Shown: positions 54,367-63,805, counted from the first letter of the stretch. The stretch: 64,000 nucleotides of DNA from JAGVSR01 sp031413815 (GCA_031413815.1 JANOFU010000015.1:47418-111417), one strand, 5' to 3'. Notes: a model not told the origin generated them from the sequence alone. A program made the numbers and translations.

Positions 54367-55404
54367 CTATGGTTTGATCAGCAGATGTTCGCGCCGTTCG
54401 AGATCTTCCAGAACCATCGCCGAGCCGCGAACCACGCAATGCATCGGGTTGTCTGGAACGACGAACTTCACACCAACGCGCTTTTCCAATTCCTCATCCA
54501 GCTTGTAGAGCAGCGCGCCGCCACCAGTGAGAGAGATGCCACGTTCGCAAATGTCGGTTGAGACTTCCGGCGGCAACACTTCCAGCGTCCGTTGAATGAA
54601 CTCCGACATCGCCTCGATTGGCTCATCGAGCGCTTCGGCAATGTTCTGCGGTCCCAAGATGATGCTCTTGGGCCGGCCCTGACGCAGGTCGCGGCCGCGA
54701 ATGTGGATTTCGCTCGTATGCCCGTTGACAGCTGTCGATGCTGATCCAGCCTCAACTTTGATCCGTTCTGCATTGGCCTCGCCAATTAGCAGCTGATGCT
54801 GACGGCGCACGTAGCGAATAATCGCTTCATCCATCGCGTTGCCGGCTATCCGCAATGAGCGCGCTTCGATGACACCGCCAAGCGACAACACAGCGATGTC
54901 GGTGGTGCCGCCGCCGATGTCGACCACCATCGATCCGGCGGGTTCATCTACCGGCAGTCCGGCTCCGATCGCGGCAGCAATCGGTTCTTCGATGATGTAG
55001 ACGCGGCGCGCGCCAGCAGAGACCGCAGTTTCATAAACCGCGCGGCGCTCGACCGGAGTGGCACCCGCGGGCACGCAGATCAGAATACGCGGACGGCGGA
55101 ACCCCATCACGGTTTTGGTACGCTTGATGAACTGGCGCAGCATTTCTTCGGTGGCAACAAAGTCGGCAATGACCCCGTCACGCAGCGGCCGGATGGTTTC
55201 AATAGAGTCCGGCGTACGGCCCACCATCAGCTTGGCTTTGGTGCCGACAGCGAGAACTTCGCGTGACGCACCGCCATTGCGGATCGCAACAACCGACGGC
55301 TCGTCAATGATGATGCCGCGCCCCATGACATGCACAAGCGTGTTCGCCGTGCCAAGATCGATGGCGATGTCGTCGGAAAAGGCGCTCGTCACACCGATAC
55401 GCAT
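54367..55404 (-). CDS. mreB: Rod-shape-determining actin-like protein MreB
   Basis: Protein of 345 residues. DIAIDLGTANTLVHVMGRGI is phosphate-1, VVDIGGGTTDIAVLSLGG phosphate-2, and ISLTGGGALLYKLDEEL the adenosine motif of the actin fold. It polymerises under the membrane and directs the elongasome. The ATG at 55404 is used; the frame upstream to 55527 is not conserved in the family. First gene of the mreB-mreC-mreD-mrdA-rodA cluster. Confidence 0.95.
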   Translation of the reverse strand: MRIGVTSAFSDDIAIDLGTANTLVHVMGRGIIIDEPSVVAIRNGGASREVLAVGTKAKLMVGRTPDSIETIRPLRDGVIADFVATEEMLRQFIKRTKTVMGFRRPRILICVPAGATPVERRAVYETAVSAGARRVYIIEEPIAAAIGAGLPVDEPAGSMVVDIGGGTTDIAVLSLGGVIEARSLRIAGNAMDEAIIRYVRRQHQLLIGEANAERIKVEAGSASTAVNGHTSEIHIRGRDLRQGRPKSIILGPQNIAEALDEPIEAMSEFIQRTLEVLPPEVSTDICERGISLTGGGALLYKLDEELEKRVGVKFVVPDNPMHCVVRGSAMVLEDLERREHLLIKP

Positions 55405-55585
55405 GTACAAATTTGCCCCAGAGTGCCCGGCTTGAGATGGCAAAGGAACCATTAACGCGCAGAGCTGTTCCGCCGGGTAGTAACTCCCGTGCCGGTCCTG
55501 CGTACGGTCTTGTACACGGTCTGGCACGGCTCACTCGCCGCCAAGTTCACCATGATTAACCCGAGCGCCGTCAGAGTGCTAGCAT

Positions 55586-55615
55586 TTGCGAGGCTCACGG
55601 ATCTGAGCCTCGCAA
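55586..55615. terminator. 12-bp hairpin between leuA and mreB
   Basis: TTGCGAGGCTCA (55586-55597), 6-nt loop, TGAGCCTCGCAA (55604-55615). No U-run follows on either strand, so termination at the leuA 3' end is possible but not certain. It lies 63 bp after the leuA stop. Confidence 0.5.
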
Positions 55616-55678
55616 TGTGACCGGACTAAGGGGCGAAAGCGGGGCGAAAGGGCGTCTGATCCGTGGTCAGATGATGTC

Positions 55679-57265
55679 TCAGATGATCTCCTGGGCCTGT
55701 GCCGTTTTCTGGCGTTTGACCATGAGCTTGCTGAGGGCTGCAACGTAGGCCCTGGCGGAGGCCACCATGGTATCGGTGTCCGCGCCCCGCCCAGTGACAA
55801 CACGGCCGTCCTCCTCAAGCCTAACGGACACTTCCGCCTGCGCGTCGGTGCCCTCGGTCACGGCCTGGACTTGATACAATTCCAGGCGCGCGTTGTGCGG
55901 CACCAGCATCTTAATGGCATTAAAGGTTGCATCGACGGGGCCGTTGCCTAGGGCCTGAACCGTATTGGGCACGCCATCGACTTCGAGGGTCAGCGTTGCC
56001 GACTGCGGTCCCATTGTTCCGGCAATTACCGTAAGGGCAGTTACCTTCATCCGGTCATGCATGTGGGCGATGCCCTGATCGGCCAGCGCCTCGATGTCCT
56101 CGTCGTACACGTGCTTCTTGCGGTCAGCGAGCGCCTTAAACCGGTTGAAGGCGTCCTCGAACGCGTTTTCGCCCAGCTCAAAGCCCATATCCTTGAGCTT
56201 CGACCGGAACGCATTGCGGCCCGAGTGCTTGCCCATCACCAGCGAGGTCTTGGCCACACCTACCGACTCCGGCGTCATGATCTCGTAGGTTTTCTGGTAC
56301 TTCAGCAAGCCATCCTGGTGAATGCCGCTCTCGTGCGCAAAAGCATTCCGGCCGACGATGGCCTTGTTGTATTGCACGGGGAAGTTGGTGACCGCGGAGA
56401 CGAGCTTGGAGGCACGTGCCAGCATCGTGGTATCGATTCCAGTCCGGTAGGGCAGCACATCAGGCCGGGTGCGGATGGCCATTACAATCTCCTCAAGCGC
56501 GGCATTGCCCGCCCGCTCGCCCAGTCCATTGATCGTGCATTCGATCTGACGCGCGCCCGCTGCCAGCGCCGACAGAGAGTTGGCGACCGCCAACCCCAAA
56601 TCGTCATGGCAATGGGTTGAAAAGATCGCCTTATCCGAGTTTGGCACGCGCTCGCGCACGGCCCGGAACATCTCGTAGTACTCCTGCGGCGTCGCATAGC
56701 CGACTGTGTCGGGCAGATTGATGGTTGTGGCACCGGCCTTGATGGCGGCATCCACGCATTGGCACAGATAGTCGATCGGCGTGCGGGTCGCATCCATCGC
56801 TGACCATTCGACATCATCGACCAAGTTGCGGGCTCGCGCCACGGTCGCCGTAATGATGTCGAGGACTTCGGCTTCGGTCTTGCGCATCTGATGTGCGAGA
56901 TGAATGGGGGACGTGGAGACAAACGTATGAATGCGTCCGCGGCGCGCGTGACGCACCGCCTGGCCTGCGCGATCAATGTCGGCATTGATGGCGCGCGCGA
57001 GACCGGCAACGGTTGCGCTTTTCACACGCTTGGCAATCGCCGACACGGCCTCAAAGTCGCCGTCTGACGCGATCGGGAAGCCGGCTTCGATGATGTCGAC
57101 GCCCATCGCATCCAGGCAATCGGCAACTTCGAGTTTTTCTTCAAACGTCATGGTCGCGCCGGGGCACTGTTCGCCGTCGCGCAGAGTCGTGTCGAAGATG
57201 ACGACGCGGTCGCCACTCGATGGCGGTGCCGGGGTCTCACCTGATCCGGCGCGTTGTGTGGTCAT
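55679..57265 (-). CDS. leuA: 2-isopropylmalate synthase
   Basis: Protein of 528 residues. The catalytic barrel starts with FDTTLRDGEQCPGATMTFEE, has STHCHDDLGLAVANSLSAL and GLGERAGNAALEEI with metal ligands, and GRNAFAHESGIHQDG in the linker. The C-terminal LeuA regulatory domain (about 395-515) mediates leucine feedback. It condenses acetyl-CoA and 2-oxoisovalerate, the first step of leucine synthesis. A leucine-rich leader peptide upstream indicates attenuation. Confidence 0.96.
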   Translation of the reverse strand: MTTQRAGSGETPAPPSSGDRVVIFDTTLRDGEQCPGATMTFEEKLEVADCLDAMGVDIIEAGFPIASDGDFEAVSAIAKRVKSATVAGLARAINADIDRAGQAVRHARRGRIHTFVSTSPIHLAHQMRKTEAEVLDIITATVARARNLVDDVEWSAMDATRTPIDYLCQCVDAAIKAGATTINLPDTVGYATPQEYYEMFRAVRERVPNSDKAIFSTHCHDDLGLAVANSLSALAAGARQIECTINGLGERAGNAALEEIVMAIRTRPDVLPYRTGIDTTMLARASKLVSAVTNFPVQYNKAIVGRNAFAHESGIHQDGLLKYQKTYEIMTPESVGVAKTSLVMGKHSGRNAFRSKLKDMGFELGENAFEDAFNRFKALADRKKHVYDEDIEALADQGIAHMHDRMKVTALTVIAGTMGPQSATLTLEVDGVPNTVQALGNGPVDATFNAIKMLVPHNARLELYQVQAVTEGTDAQAEVSVRLEEDGRVVTGRGADTDTMVASARAYVAALSKLMVKRQKTAQAQEII

Positions 57266-57384
57266 GGAGGCTGCCCTTTACTGGTGCCAGCGGCTCATTT
57301 TGGGGCTGGCGTTGATCCTGATGCCCGGTGTCCTTTGTCCCCTGAGCGGCCGTCCGGTGCAAAAGACCACCAGACACCTTCGGC
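57266..57384 (-). promoter_or_regulatory. Putative leu attenuator region
   Basis: Between the leader peptide stop and the leuA ATG. On the minus strand CCCCTGAGC can pair with GCTCAGGGG further on, and GGTGTC with GACACC, giving mutually exclusive stems as in transcription attenuators. No clean U-run was found, so the exact terminator is not defined. Confidence 0.5.
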
Positions 57385-57501
57385 TCAGGGGCCGGTAAGG
57401 AGGAGCAGGGCCAGCAAGGTATGGGCGCAAACGGGACCGGCGCCGCAAACGCTGAACGCGCGGTTAGTCGAGGTCCTGAATGTGGCACCGCTGGGGGCCA
57501 T
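57385..57501 (-). CDS. leuA leader peptide
   Basis: A 38-codon frame from ATG 57501. Its C-terminal end is HTLLALLLLTGP: six Leu in seven codons (TTG CTG GCC CTG CTC CTC CTT) just before the stop. This is the hallmark of a leucine attenuation peptide, where ribosome stalling on Leu codons controls the downstream stems. It ends 119 bp before leuA. Confidence 0.75.
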   Translation of the reverse strand: MAPSGATFRTSTNRAFSVCGAGPVCAHTLLALLLLTGP

Positions 57502-57588
57502 GACGTGTGGGTCTCGCAACTGAAAATGCCCGTCGGGGAGTATTACCCAAAACCGTTGATGAATTGCAAGGGGCAACCGGGCGGCGCT

Positions 57589-58500
57589 CTAAACCGACAA
57601 CGTGCCGTCGATCACCCGCACGCTGTACCCTCCGATCCGGGCCACTGCGAGCTTGCCGCCCTCGACACCGAGCGTCAGTGAAATGTGACTTGGCCGCCCC
57701 ATCTCGAAGCCTTGCTCGATCGTGCGCCGGTGCAGACCGTCGGGCAGGTCGTCGAAGTGATGGATGACGCCGGCAAAGCAGGCCGCAGCCGAGCCTGTCG
57801 CGGGATCTTCCGGCACGCCAATATCCGGCGCGAACATGCGCGCATGAAAGTGCGCCGTCGTGTGCTGGCACTGGCGCGTATAGACGTATGCGCCGAGCAG
57901 GCCTTGCTCTTGAAACGCGCCAGCCCAATGCGTGCTGTCAACGCGAGACCGTTCGATCGACTCGAGCCCGGTGACCGGTACAAAGGCGAAGGCGTTTCCA
58001 GCGGCGAAGCACACCGGTTTGTGGTTTTCAAATCCGATCTCGCTGGGGATGAGACCAAGACCGGCCGCCAGCCGGTCGGTGGAGGGCAACGTGCCCGCTT
58101 GTGCCGGCAGGCGCGGCGCATCGAATTCGGCGTAGGTCGCTTGACCCGCCCGCAACCGGACCCCAACACGCAAGGTGCCAATCGTTTGCTCCAGCACGAC
58201 AATCGCATCGCTATCTACGTTCAACTGTTGCGCCTGTAGTTCAGCCAAAAGCGCGGCGGTTCCCACTGTCGGATGCCCAGCAAATGGCAATTCTTTCGCG
58301 GGCGTGAAAATGCGGATACGCGCCGAATGCGCAGGGTTGTCGGCCTTGAGGACGAACACGGTCTCCGACAGATTGATTTCACGCGCGATGACCTGCATCT
58401 GGTCAGCGGTCAGCGCATCGGCACCCTGCACGACGGCCAGCGGATTGCCGCCGTAGCGCTGATCGGTAAACACGTCCAGTGTATGAAACGGTAAATGCAT
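57589..58500 (-). CDS. PhzF family isomerase-like protein
   Basis: Protein of 303 residues. FTDQRYGGNPLAVV and the catalytic Glu in INLSETVFVL near the N-terminus, ELPFAGHPTVGTAALL, and EDPATGSAAACFAG are PhzF signatures; the fold is a duplicated diaminopimelate-epimerase barrel. Known members isomerise small metabolites; the substrate here is unknown and no phenazine genes are near. The ATG at 58500 gives the standard N-terminus MHLPFHTLDVF. Confidence 0.9.
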   Translation of the reverse strand: MHLPFHTLDVFTDQRYGGNPLAVVQGADALTADQMQVIAREINLSETVFVLKADNPAHSARIRIFTPAKELPFAGHPTVGTAALLAELQAQQLNVDSDAIVVLEQTIGTLRVGVRLRAGQATYAEFDAPRLPAQAGTLPSTDRLAAGLGLIPSEIGFENHKPVCFAAGNAFAFVPVTGLESIERSRVDSTHWAGAFQEQGLLGAYVYTRQCQHTTAHFHARMFAPDIGVPEDPATGSAAACFAGVIHHFDDLPDGLHRRTIEQGFEMGRPSHISLTLGVEGGKLAVARIGGYSVRVIDGTLSV

Positions 58501-58591
58501 CCCACCCCTACCCCTCGCGAAGCCCGGCACTCTGCCCCAAACACAGGACCCAACCAAGCTGTGATGGCGGTGAGGAGCTGCTTTTCAACGG

Positions 58592-59305
58592 TCAAGCGAA
58601 GAGATGATGCAATAAGATCCGCGCGTAGTCCGGCGTGGCGATGGCATCCAGATCAGCCAGGTTGCGCACGACGGCCGCATCCTCAAGCTCGGGATCGGCT
58701 TCTGCGGCGACATGGCGGCGGATCGCGGCAACCATGGCGCTGGCAGGATCCGGCGAAATGTACTCGACCGCGAGCGCAATTTGCTGGCCGGTCCTGATGA
58801 CCAGGTATCCCGGCGTGCGCGTCAGATTCGCGGAATCAAGGCCTGTCTCTTCGCGCAGTTCCCGTTCGATGCTGGCCTCGATGCTGATGACGCCATCCGC
58901 GGTGACGTCGCGCGGATCGATAAAGCCTCCCGGCAGATAGGCGAGGCCTGCGTTCAAGTTTCCCGGTCTTTGCCGTCCGAGGATGACATGGCCTTCGCAC
59001 GACCGCAGCAGCGCTGAGCCGAACGTATCAAAAACGGAGGTGTCACGCCGTCCGGTATCGCGCCAGTAGAGAAAACGCTTGAATCCCGTCTCAAAAAATT
59101 CTCCGCGAAAGACGCCGTCCGACAGGCCGAATGACGACAGAAGGTGCACACGGCCATCGAAGAAGCCAGGCACATCGGCGGTGCGCCGCTGCCAGTGGGC
59201 CTCAATCTCCGCCGCATGGTCGACTGCGAACCGCCAATCGTGGAGCGCACATATCAGTTCGCAGCCCGCGGCCCTGGTCACTGTACCGGCGGGGGCTGGG
59301 GACAC
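58592..59305 (-). CDS. Nudix hydrolase
   Basis: Protein of 237 residues from GTG 59305. The Nudix box spans GGFIDPRDVTADGVISIEAS and IERELREETGLD (about 125-158), with the E-x7-RELxEExG core intact and a short insertion before it. It probably hydrolyses a nucleoside-diphosphate derivative; substrate unknown. The N-terminal 90 residues (FRGEFFETGFKRFLYWRDTG) are an extra domain. It lies close to the PhzF-like gene on the same strand. Confidence 0.85.
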   Translation of the reverse strand: MSPAPAGTVTRAAGCELICALHDWRFAVDHAAEIEAHWQRRTADVPGFFDGRVHLLSSFGLSDGVFRGEFFETGFKRFLYWRDTGRRDTSVFDTFGSALLRSCEGHVILGRQRPGNLNAGLAYLPGGFIDPRDVTADGVISIEASIERELREETGLDSANLTRTPGYLVIRTGQQIALAVEYISPDPASAMVAAIRRHVAAEADPELEDAAVVRNLADLDAIATPDYARILLHHLFA

Positions 59306-59354
59306 GAGCGTTCAAATCCTAAGCTATGAGACGGCACGTCCCAGCGTCACGCGG

Positions 59355-60425
59355 CTAACCGTGGAGCGAAGTCCAGGCAATAATTGCCATGGCGACGGCA
59401 TAGGCAATGCACAGCGCCAACGCCCAGCCCTTATCTCCGGCAGCCGCCGCTGCCTCGGGCCCGGCGCTCGCGACCGACCAAGATGTTGCAACCACGCGCG
59501 TCAGCACCAGCATGATGAAGGCATACGAGGCCAGATAAACCTTGTCGAGCATCATCAGGTAATCAACTTCGGGCAATGACGCGCCACTCGTCAATTGCAA
59601 GGCGACCAGTGTCAGCAGCGCTGTAATGCCGAGCCCAATGCGGCCATCAACAAACGCGGGTCTGAAGAACAGCACGAGTAGCGCGCACGCTGTTATGAGG
59701 AAAATGGGAACGAATGTCTTGACCGAGATCGCAGTGAGCGGCCGCGAGATTGGCACAACGAGACTCCCCCGCGAATAAACCTCATCATCGCCAACAGTGA
59801 GGTCCCCGAAATTGGTCGGATAACGGTTGTCGGCCACGATCAATTCCGGCGTTTCTATTTTGAAGCCCGGCAGCGTGATCGCAGGATTGATGGTCAGCGC
59901 TTTGGTGTCCAACACATAGACCTGCTTGGCCGTGCCACCGGTCGAATCTTCCAACTCAACCCGTAGCGCCTGCGTGTCGAACGGGTAGCGCTCCAGCTGA
60001 AACTTGGTCGAGAACCGGCCCTGGTTGCGCACGATTGAATACAGCGACCCATCCGGCATCGGTTGCGGCGCATCGTAAAGGCTGACACGCACGTGATCGT
60101 CCGGCGCATACCGGTTCATGAACTCCAAAGATTTACTAGGATCGAGGCTCTTATCCGTCCAGCGAAACCAAACATAGATATCGACGGCGTAACTGTTGGT
60201 GCGGAAATCGATTTCCTGGATGTCGTTGATATAGGCGCCGACGATGATGTGTTCAGGTGCAGTGGTAGCGGCGTCCTTCACAGCCTGTTCGATAGCGGGC
60301 AGCGCAATCCCTTGTGCAGAACCCTCACCCGCCATTGCTGTCCATCCAACTCCTACAGGTGATACGAGGGAAACGATCAACTGGAGGAGGGCGCGCGTCG
60401 GCACCGAGCCATTTTTTCTCTTCAT
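59355..60425 (-). CDS. Prokaryotic pentameric ligand-gated ion channel homologue
   Basis: Protein of 356 residues. A signal sequence is followed by a beta-sandwich receptor domain: FRTNSYAVDIYVWFRWTD, RYPFDTQALRVELEDSTGG (the Pro-containing loop equivalent to the Cys-loop, without the Cys). Four membrane helices follow; GLGITALLTLVALQLTSGAS in M2 and YLMMLDKVYLASYAFIMLVL in M3 match GLIC/ELIC-type channels. It would form a pentameric cation or anion channel in the inner membrane gated by an unknown ligand. The start at ATG 60425 is the best available. Confidence 0.78.
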   Translation of the reverse strand: MKRKNGSVPTRALLQLIVSLVSPVGVGWTAMAGEGSAQGIALPAIEQAVKDAATTAPEHIIVGAYINDIQEIDFRTNSYAVDIYVWFRWTDKSLDPSKSLEFMNRYAPDDHVRVSLYDAPQPMPDGSLYSIVRNQGRFSTKFQLERYPFDTQALRVELEDSTGGTAKQVYVLDTKALTINPAITLPGFKIETPELIVADNRYPTNFGDLTVGDDEVYSRGSLVVPISRPLTAISVKTFVPIFLITACALLVLFFRPAFVDGRIGLGITALLTLVALQLTSGASLPEVDYLMMLDKVYLASYAFIMLVLTRVVATSWSVASAGPEAAAAAGDKGWALALCIAYAVAMAIIAWTSLHG

Positions 60426-60609
60426 GAGGACAAAGGCTAGAGGGTCATCGGCCCACAAACTATGGGCAGCTCAGCGGAAAGTCTTTCCGGTCCAGCATCC
60501 CGGAACGGGCGGCGAAGCTCAAACCGGCGTGTCTAACTCCCAGCCGCACGGCCTCGCTTCGGCCTTACCGCATGTGCTAGCGTCCCCCATTGCCCAAGTG
60601 GGGAACGGG

Positions 60610-61842
60610 ATGCACTACGGGAGCCATCGGACCACCTTGCGCGGAGCGTCGACCGCTGCACTTGTTGCGATCGTGGCGACAGTCACAGCACAGGCTGCCG
60701 CGCAACCCGTCCCATCGCCGCCCACCGGGTGGACGATGAGCGCCAGCCAGGCGGGTCTGTCGTATCAATCTCCTGGAACGGCGGCCGGCTCTGCGTCCGT
60801 TCTAATTGCGCCGCTGCATGAAATCGCAGGTGATTTTATCAGCACCTTTGCCGAAGACGTCCCGGCTCTCGTCGAGGACCTGTTTGGCGAACCGATCAAT
60901 CAAGGTCCCGCAAAAGATTGGCCTAGCAAAGGCTCCGGCAGCCAAGCCCTCAGTTCCATCCACCTCGTGCGCTCGACGGACGGGACCGAAATCCGCGTGC
61001 AAACCATCGGCTATCCGTTGCCCCAGGGCACCCAGTTGGTCTTCATCGTGTTACCCGCCGATTTGCCCCTTGAATCAGATTCCGTGAAGCAAGCCCTCCG
61101 CCTTACTGAGAGCCTGCGCGCTGGACCGTTTGCACTGACGCCGGACGTGCTGACTACGGCGCTCGCCTCGGGCGTCGCGCAATTGCGGGCCGGAGTAGTT
61201 GATGACGATGGCAACGCCACGGCCGCTCAGCGGCTACCAGACAACGACCCCGACAATCCGGACGAGCGGATCGAAGCCGTCATTTATTATTTGCGTTTGA
61301 ATTTCGACGGCCAGGGCTCCGTCGGCGACGCAGAGTTGGCCCCGATCACTGCCACGCTCCTCAAAGATGGCCACGCTTTTGAGCGCGAAGCGAGTGCTCC
61401 GGCCAGTCTCGATCCATCGAAGCGGCCTGACGGCGCCGGCGGTGTCGGTCGCTGGGAAAAAGATGGTGAAGGCTATTTGCTGACCTTCACCGATGGCGAA
61501 AGCGGCACCGCGGTCAGCTCGGCCGCCAAGACTTTCGCGGCACCCGCCGCCATGACCTTCGACGGCACGTACATTCCAAGCGGCGGCAGCACGGCGGCAG
61601 GCGGCTGGGCCGGCAGCCTGACGTTTGCCGCCGATGAAACCCTTACAATTGGCGTCGGCACGGGTACAGGAGGCGGATCAGCCGCATCGGCCACTCAGGG
61701 CCGCTACAAAATCTCTCAGCGCACCATCGAGATCACGGCAGCCGATGGAGGAACGTCCAGCCGTATTTTCGGCTTCCAAGGCGACCGCGACCGGCCTGAC
61801 GTGCTCCTCATAGGCAACCGCATCTACACGCGAAAGGAGTGA
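60610..61842 (+). CDS. Exported protein of unknown function
   Basis: Protein of 410 residues. Signal peptide (STAALVAIVATVTAQAAAQ), an N-terminal domain (PPTGWTMSASQAGLSYQSPG up to residue 170), a linker, and a C-terminal beta-rich part with Gly/Ser-rich turns (TFDGTYIPSGGSTAAGGWAG, LTIGVGTGTGGGSAASA). I recognise no family. ATG 60610 with GGGGAAC before it is chosen; the longer upstream frame overlaps the ion channel gene on the other strand. Confidence 0.7.
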   Translation: MHYGSHRTTLRGASTAALVAIVATVTAQAAAQPVPSPPTGWTMSASQAGLSYQSPGTAAGSASVLIAPLHEIAGDFISTFAEDVPALVEDLFGEPINQGPAKDWPSKGSGSQALSSIHLVRSTDGTEIRVQTIGYPLPQGTQLVFIVLPADLPLESDSVKQALRLTESLRAGPFALTPDVLTTALASGVAQLRAGVVDDDGNATAAQRLPDNDPDNPDERIEAVIYYLRLNFDGQGSVGDAELAPITATLLKDGHAFEREASAPASLDPSKRPDGAGGVGRWEKDGEGYLLTFTDGESGTAVSSAAKTFAAPAAMTFDGTYIPSGGSTAAGGWAGSLTFAADETLTIGVGTGTGGGSAASATQGRYKISQRTIEITAADGGTSSRIFGFQGDRDRPDVLLIGNRIYTRKE

Positions 61843-61868
61843 CGCGGGCGAGGGCCTCGATGGACCGC

Positions 61869-62348
61869 CTACTTCCCCAACACGCCCGGCCAGTTCTTGT
61901 CCGCCGTCGCGATGAAGCCCGTTGGGTCTTTCGACCATTTCGATTGCACGTCCGCATTGATGTTTAAATACAGCTTGCCCTCGCGCACCGACCAGAATTT
62001 GGGATCGCCGTGAACGGCCGCGCCTTGGGCGACGCCGTAAGCGCAGTATCCGCCATACTGAGGGGCATAGGTTTCGGGTGCCGCCTTGAACGTTTCAAGG
62101 TTCGCCGCTGTCGAAAATTGCCACGTGGCACCCTGCCAAACCGTTGAGAACTCGGTCTTGCCAGCAACGGGTGCTGCGGACGTCTGGTACGCCACCGCGT
62201 CATAGCCACCCACAGCCAAATTCGAACCGAATTCGGCTTTGCCCGAGAGGTAGATCCCGGGCTTGGGTGCCGCGATCGAGACACCCGTCATCGCAACAAT
62301 CGAAAGTGCCAGAAAAACGGCGAACTGGACCCAAAACCCTCGACTCAT
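61869..62348 (-). CDS. YHS domain-containing exported protein
   Basis: Protein of 159 residues. Signal sequence (FAVFLALSIVAMTGVSIAA), then a YHS-type domain: VGGYDAVAYQTSAAPVAGKT, YAPQYGGYCAYGVAQGAAVH. The Cys in YCAYG is the usual position. The ATG at 62348 follows AGGAGG. YHS domains often bind metal; this exported form is common in alphaproteobacteria. Function unknown. Confidence 0.88.
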   Translation of the reverse strand: MSRGFWVQFAVFLALSIVAMTGVSIAAPKPGIYLSGKAEFGSNLAVGGYDAVAYQTSAAPVAGKTEFSTVWQGATWQFSTAANLETFKAAPETYAPQYGGYCAYGVAQGAAVHGDPKFWSVREGKLYLNINADVQSKWSKDPTGFIATADKNWPGVLGK

Positions 62349-62542
62349 GTGTCAGCCTCCTAAATCAGATACGGGGACAGGTTTCTAGCCTGCGTTTGTA
62401 CATGATCACATATACGGGCGTTGCAGGGTCGAGTTTCGTGTGCTGCACTCCGCCTCAGCCACACATCATCGTGTCCAGCACGAATTCAGGTCATCGCCGG
62501 CCGTCTCCCGTGGGCCGCCGGCGGACGGAGAAAATCGAGACG

Positions 62543-63295
62543 ATGCAATTTGACCCTGTTTCACCGCCATCCGGTGTGATGATCCCGGACTGTCTGGCCC
62601 GTTTGACGGACGCTCAGCTGATCGCGGTCCGCGATGCAGGCGACGAGGTCTTAACCTGTCTTGGCGCGATTGGCCGCGCCTCCACAAACCCCATTGCGCG
62701 GATCCTCAAACATGCCGGTCAGTTCTATGAGAACGCGCACTATCCCGACGGCGACGTGTTCGACCAGATCAGCGGGTCACAATATTACTACCACGCCCAT
62801 CGCAGCGGCACCGGCGAACACGGCCACTTCCACACGTTCGTCCGCGCCCGCGGTCTGCCCGAAGGCATAACCCCCGCCCCGTACGCGGGAGCCACTCCGC
62901 CACCATCCGGCGATGACGCCATCTGCCACCTCATCGCAGTGTCCATGAACGCGACGGGGTTGCCGGTCGGGCTGTTCACGACCAACCGGTGGGTGACGGC
63001 GGAATCCTATTTTTCAGCGAGTGATACGATCCGCACTCTTGAGCGATTCTCAATTGACCACGCCGACCCGTGCTGGGCGACCAACCGTTTCCTGACGGCG
63101 CTCCTGCGGCTGTTCCGTCCGCAAATCGAAGACCTTATCCGGCAGCGCGACGACACCATCGCAGGATGGCAAAGCGATCACCCCGAAACCGATGTCTTCG
63201 AGGACCGGGCGCTCGAAGTGACGTCGGAAATGTCTATCGACATTGACGAGCAAATCGCGGCCGCCGATGCCCTTTTGTTGCAGCGCGGCAACTGA
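62543..63295 (+). CDS. DUF6969-like protein
   Basis: Protein of 250 residues. FYENAHYPDGDVFDQISGSQ, YYYHAHRSGTGEHGHFHTFV and HLIAVSMNATGLPVGLFTTNRW match the His-rich pattern of the DUF6969 family, whose His/Asp residues suggest metal binding. Cytoplasmic, no signal peptide. The ATG at 62543 is chosen; the long upstream frame overlaps the YHS gene on the other strand. Function unknown. Confidence 0.65.
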   Translation: MQFDPVSPPSGVMIPDCLARLTDAQLIAVRDAGDEVLTCLGAIGRASTNPIARILKHAGQFYENAHYPDGDVFDQISGSQYYYHAHRSGTGEHGHFHTFVRARGLPEGITPAPYAGATPPPSGDDAICHLIAVSMNATGLPVGLFTTNRWVTAESYFSASDTIRTLERFSIDHADPCWATNRFLTALLRLFRPQIEDLIRQRDDTIAGWQSDHPETDVFEDRALEVTSEMSIDIDEQIAAADALLLQRGN

Positions 63296-63461
63296 CAGCT
63301 TTATTTTTTGGGTGTCTGATTTCTGACGCGGATCGCTGCTACCGCCTCGGTCCACCAGAGGGTGATTTGCGTAGGTCCGAGTCGGAGATGTGCGCGGGCG
63401 TGATCTCCACAACGTCCTTTGGGCATTGCAACGACTAGAAAATACAACGGAGAAAACTCCC

Positions 63462-63782
63462 ATGAAAATGACAAGCAAGATGCTGCTGAGCGCAGCTGTG
63501 ATGGTGCCTGCTGCGATCGGCCCACTGGCCGCAACGCAAGCCTTCGCAACCTGTGCACCGGCTGCTGCCGCCGACAAGGCTGCTCCTTGCGCTGCCGCGA
63601 ATCCGTGCGCTGCGGCAAACCCGTGTGCCGCGAAGGCTGCTGCTCCTTGTGCTGCCAAGGCGAACCCATGCGCCGCGAAGGGCGCCCCGTGCGCCGCTGC
63701 CAACCCCTGCGCAGCGAAGGCACCGTGCGCTGCAGCAAACCCGTGCGCAGCGAAGGCACCGTGCGCCGCTGACAAGAAGTAA
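63462..63782 (+). CDS. Exported Cys/Ala repeat protein
   Basis: Protein of 106 residues. Signal peptide (LLSAAVMVPAAIGPLAATQAFA). The mature part is built from repeats of CAAANP and CAAKAP: about 11 Cys spaced 5-8 residues apart in an Ala/Pro/Lys background. Low complexity but with a clear ribosome site (GGAG) and a perfect terminator, so a real gene. Probably a periplasmic metal-binding or redox buffer protein; this is inference. Confidence 0.72.
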   Translation: MKMTSKMLLSAAVMVPAAIGPLAATQAFATCAPAAAADKAAPCAAANPCAAANPCAAKAAAPCAAKANPCAAKGAPCAAANPCAAKAPCAAANPCAAKAPCAADKK

Positions 63783-63805
63783 GACATTGCCGTTCAGTGC
63801 TGCAA

